In this document: positions 63,406 to 64,000 of the stretch, piece by piece
Numbering within the stretch: the first letter of the stretch is position 1
Layout of the letters: each line of letters starts with the position of its first letter
Origin: Actinomycetes bacterium
Lineage (GTDB): Bacteria; Actinomycetota; Acidimicrobiia; Acidimicrobiales; Acidimicrobiaceae
Assembly: GCA_021799875.1 (NCBI GenBank)
Contig: JAJYZP010000004.1
Location: 1 to 64,000, forward strand
Length of the DNA stretch: 64,000 nt
Direction: 5' to 3'
Made by a program: the position numbers and the translations under genes
Notes under the pieces: generated by a model
What the model was told of the DNA's origin: nothing
Seen by the model: only the letters and a program-made list of their open reading frames with translations
The model's database searches: none

Positions 63406-64000
63406 TGCCGCCCCGGAGCACCGCCGACCGAATAATCTGTGCCAGATCGAGCGATTGAACCCGGTCACCATCCTCGCGATACTTGAGGAGGGCACCGCTC
63501 GAGCGGCGAAAATTCGCAGCGGTAACTTCAGACTCACTCAAAAAGGTCAACGATCTCGCCCAATCCAGTGTCTCTGCAATTCCCGGCGGCTTGTAGAGAT
63601 CTGCATCCCGCAGCGCAGACGCTACCGCCGCTACCTGCCGAGCCAACGAATGTTCCACTTCAGGTGCCCTACGACAGATAATCTCCACCTCTCGCTCGAA
63701 CGAAGGGTGCGCCACCCAATGATAGAGACAGCGACGCTTCAGTGCGTCGTGGAGATCACGAGTACGGTTCGAGGTCAAGATCGTGATCGGCGGAAGTTCA
63801 GCACGAACCCTGCCGAGCTCTGGAATCGTTATCGCATAGTCGGAGAGGACCTCAAGGAGGAACGCCTCAAACTCATCGTCTGCCCGGTCTATCTCGTCGA
63901 TCAGCAGGACAGGAGGGCGCCGTTCACCCGAAGCGGTCACCGTTATTGACGAGGCGTCGATCGCCGATAGAAGCGGCCGCCTTAACAGAAAATCCTGAGA
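63392..64000 (-). CDS. coxD: CoxD-like MoxR AAA ATPase (5' end outside window)
   Basis: The last 202 residues are present; the reading frame stays open to the right edge (DFLLRRPLLSAIDAS) and the Walker A part lies outside. Walker B is PPVLLIDEIDRADDEF, sensor 1 is ILTSNRTRDLHD and the arginine finger is in KRRCLYHW. A helical lid follows. The GTG at 63940 is inside the domain and not a start. It is the first visible gene of the operon; structural genes coxMSL would be expected further right. Confidence 0.92.
   Translation of the reverse strand, partial: SQDFLLRRPLLSAIDASSITVTASGERRPPVLLIDEIDRADDEFEAFLLEVLSDYAITIPELGRVRAELPPITILTSNRTRDLHDALKRRCLYHWVAHPSFEREVEIICRRAPEVEHSLARQVAAVASALRDADLYKPPGIAETLDWARSLTFLSESEVTAANFRRSSGALLKYREDGDRVQSLDLAQIIRSAVLRGGSGNS

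Overview
The window reads as chromosome of a moderately GC-rich actinobacterium, most plausibly class Acidimicrobiia. The evidence is a mycothiol-dependent maleylpyruvate isomerase-type protein, an actinobacterial-style suf set with a Rieske gene between sufD and sufC, a FumC close to the mycobacterial type, a DUF501 protein, an NrtR-like NAD regulator beside pncB, and many secreted Ser/Thr-rich envelope proteins. An acidophilic iron-oxidiser such as Ferrimicrobium or Acidimicrobium would fit, but that is inference; no rRNA or other decisive marker is present.

Region by region. 0-2.7 kb: sufC-sufS-sufU (+). 2.7-6.4 kb: a phosphodiester-glycosidase-like protein and a two-component system (-). 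6.6-8.1 kb: a [3Fe-4S] ferredoxin with its FAD reductase (+). 8.4-10.7 kb: sufD-Rieske-second sufC (-). 11-12.1 kb: a crotonase and a small Cys-rich protein, convergent. 12.3-18.8 kb: a 2165-residue secreted protein of Ig/FN3-like modules plus six C-terminal propeller-like repeats. 18.8-20.9 kb: about 2.15 kb with no convincing gene and two microsatellites. 20.9-25.6 kb: an HtrA-type protease, response regulator and kinase operon, then a mycothiol-linked protein. 26.1-27.6 kb: sufB standing alone (-). 27.8-33.6 kb: oligopeptidase B, a RodZ-C-terminal-like membrane protein, a divergent FtsH-like protease and an RmlC-like cupin. 33.7-36.6 kb: an MBL hydrolase, PilT and an exported IPT-domain protein. 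36.7-43.5 kb: CoA-ester metabolism genes (MaoC hydratase, acyl-CoA dehydrogenase, CoA-ester lyase), a methyltransferase, a dienelactone hydrolase and membrane or exported proteins. 43.6-49.4 kb: a GntR/YtrA regulator with a likely autoregulatory operator, a gene-poor stretch, fumC, an NlpC/P60 hydrolase and a quinone oxidoreductase-like enzyme. 50.3-53.1 kb: lgt-pncB-nrtR operon (+). 53.2-57.7 kb: a serine hydrolase, a large exported protein and an acyltransferase (-). 58.3 kb: tRNA-Leu(UAA). 58.4-64 kb: a seven-gene, translationally coupled operon coxD-coxE-xdhC-mocA-coxG-DUF501-GT2 (-), cut by the window end.

How the genes fit together. Fe-S cluster assembly is complete here (SufB, C, D, S and U plus Rieske) but split over three loci, with sufC present twice. 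The right end matches the maturation genes of an aerobic molybdenum CO dehydrogenase or related hydroxylase, whose structural genes would lie beyond the right edge. The HtrA-RR-HK operon resembles the mycobacterial MprAB-PepD envelope-stress module and diverges from the giant surface-protein gene across the gene-free region.

I did not find a clearly new defence or mobile system, a CRISPR array or an intact transposon. The observations most worth following are the split suf locus, the three-fold roughly 350-residue cassette duplication in the giant protein, the gene-free region beside it, the FtsH-like protease with an altered Walker B motif, the Nudix-derived NAD regulator with a lost catalytic motif, and the extended cox operon.
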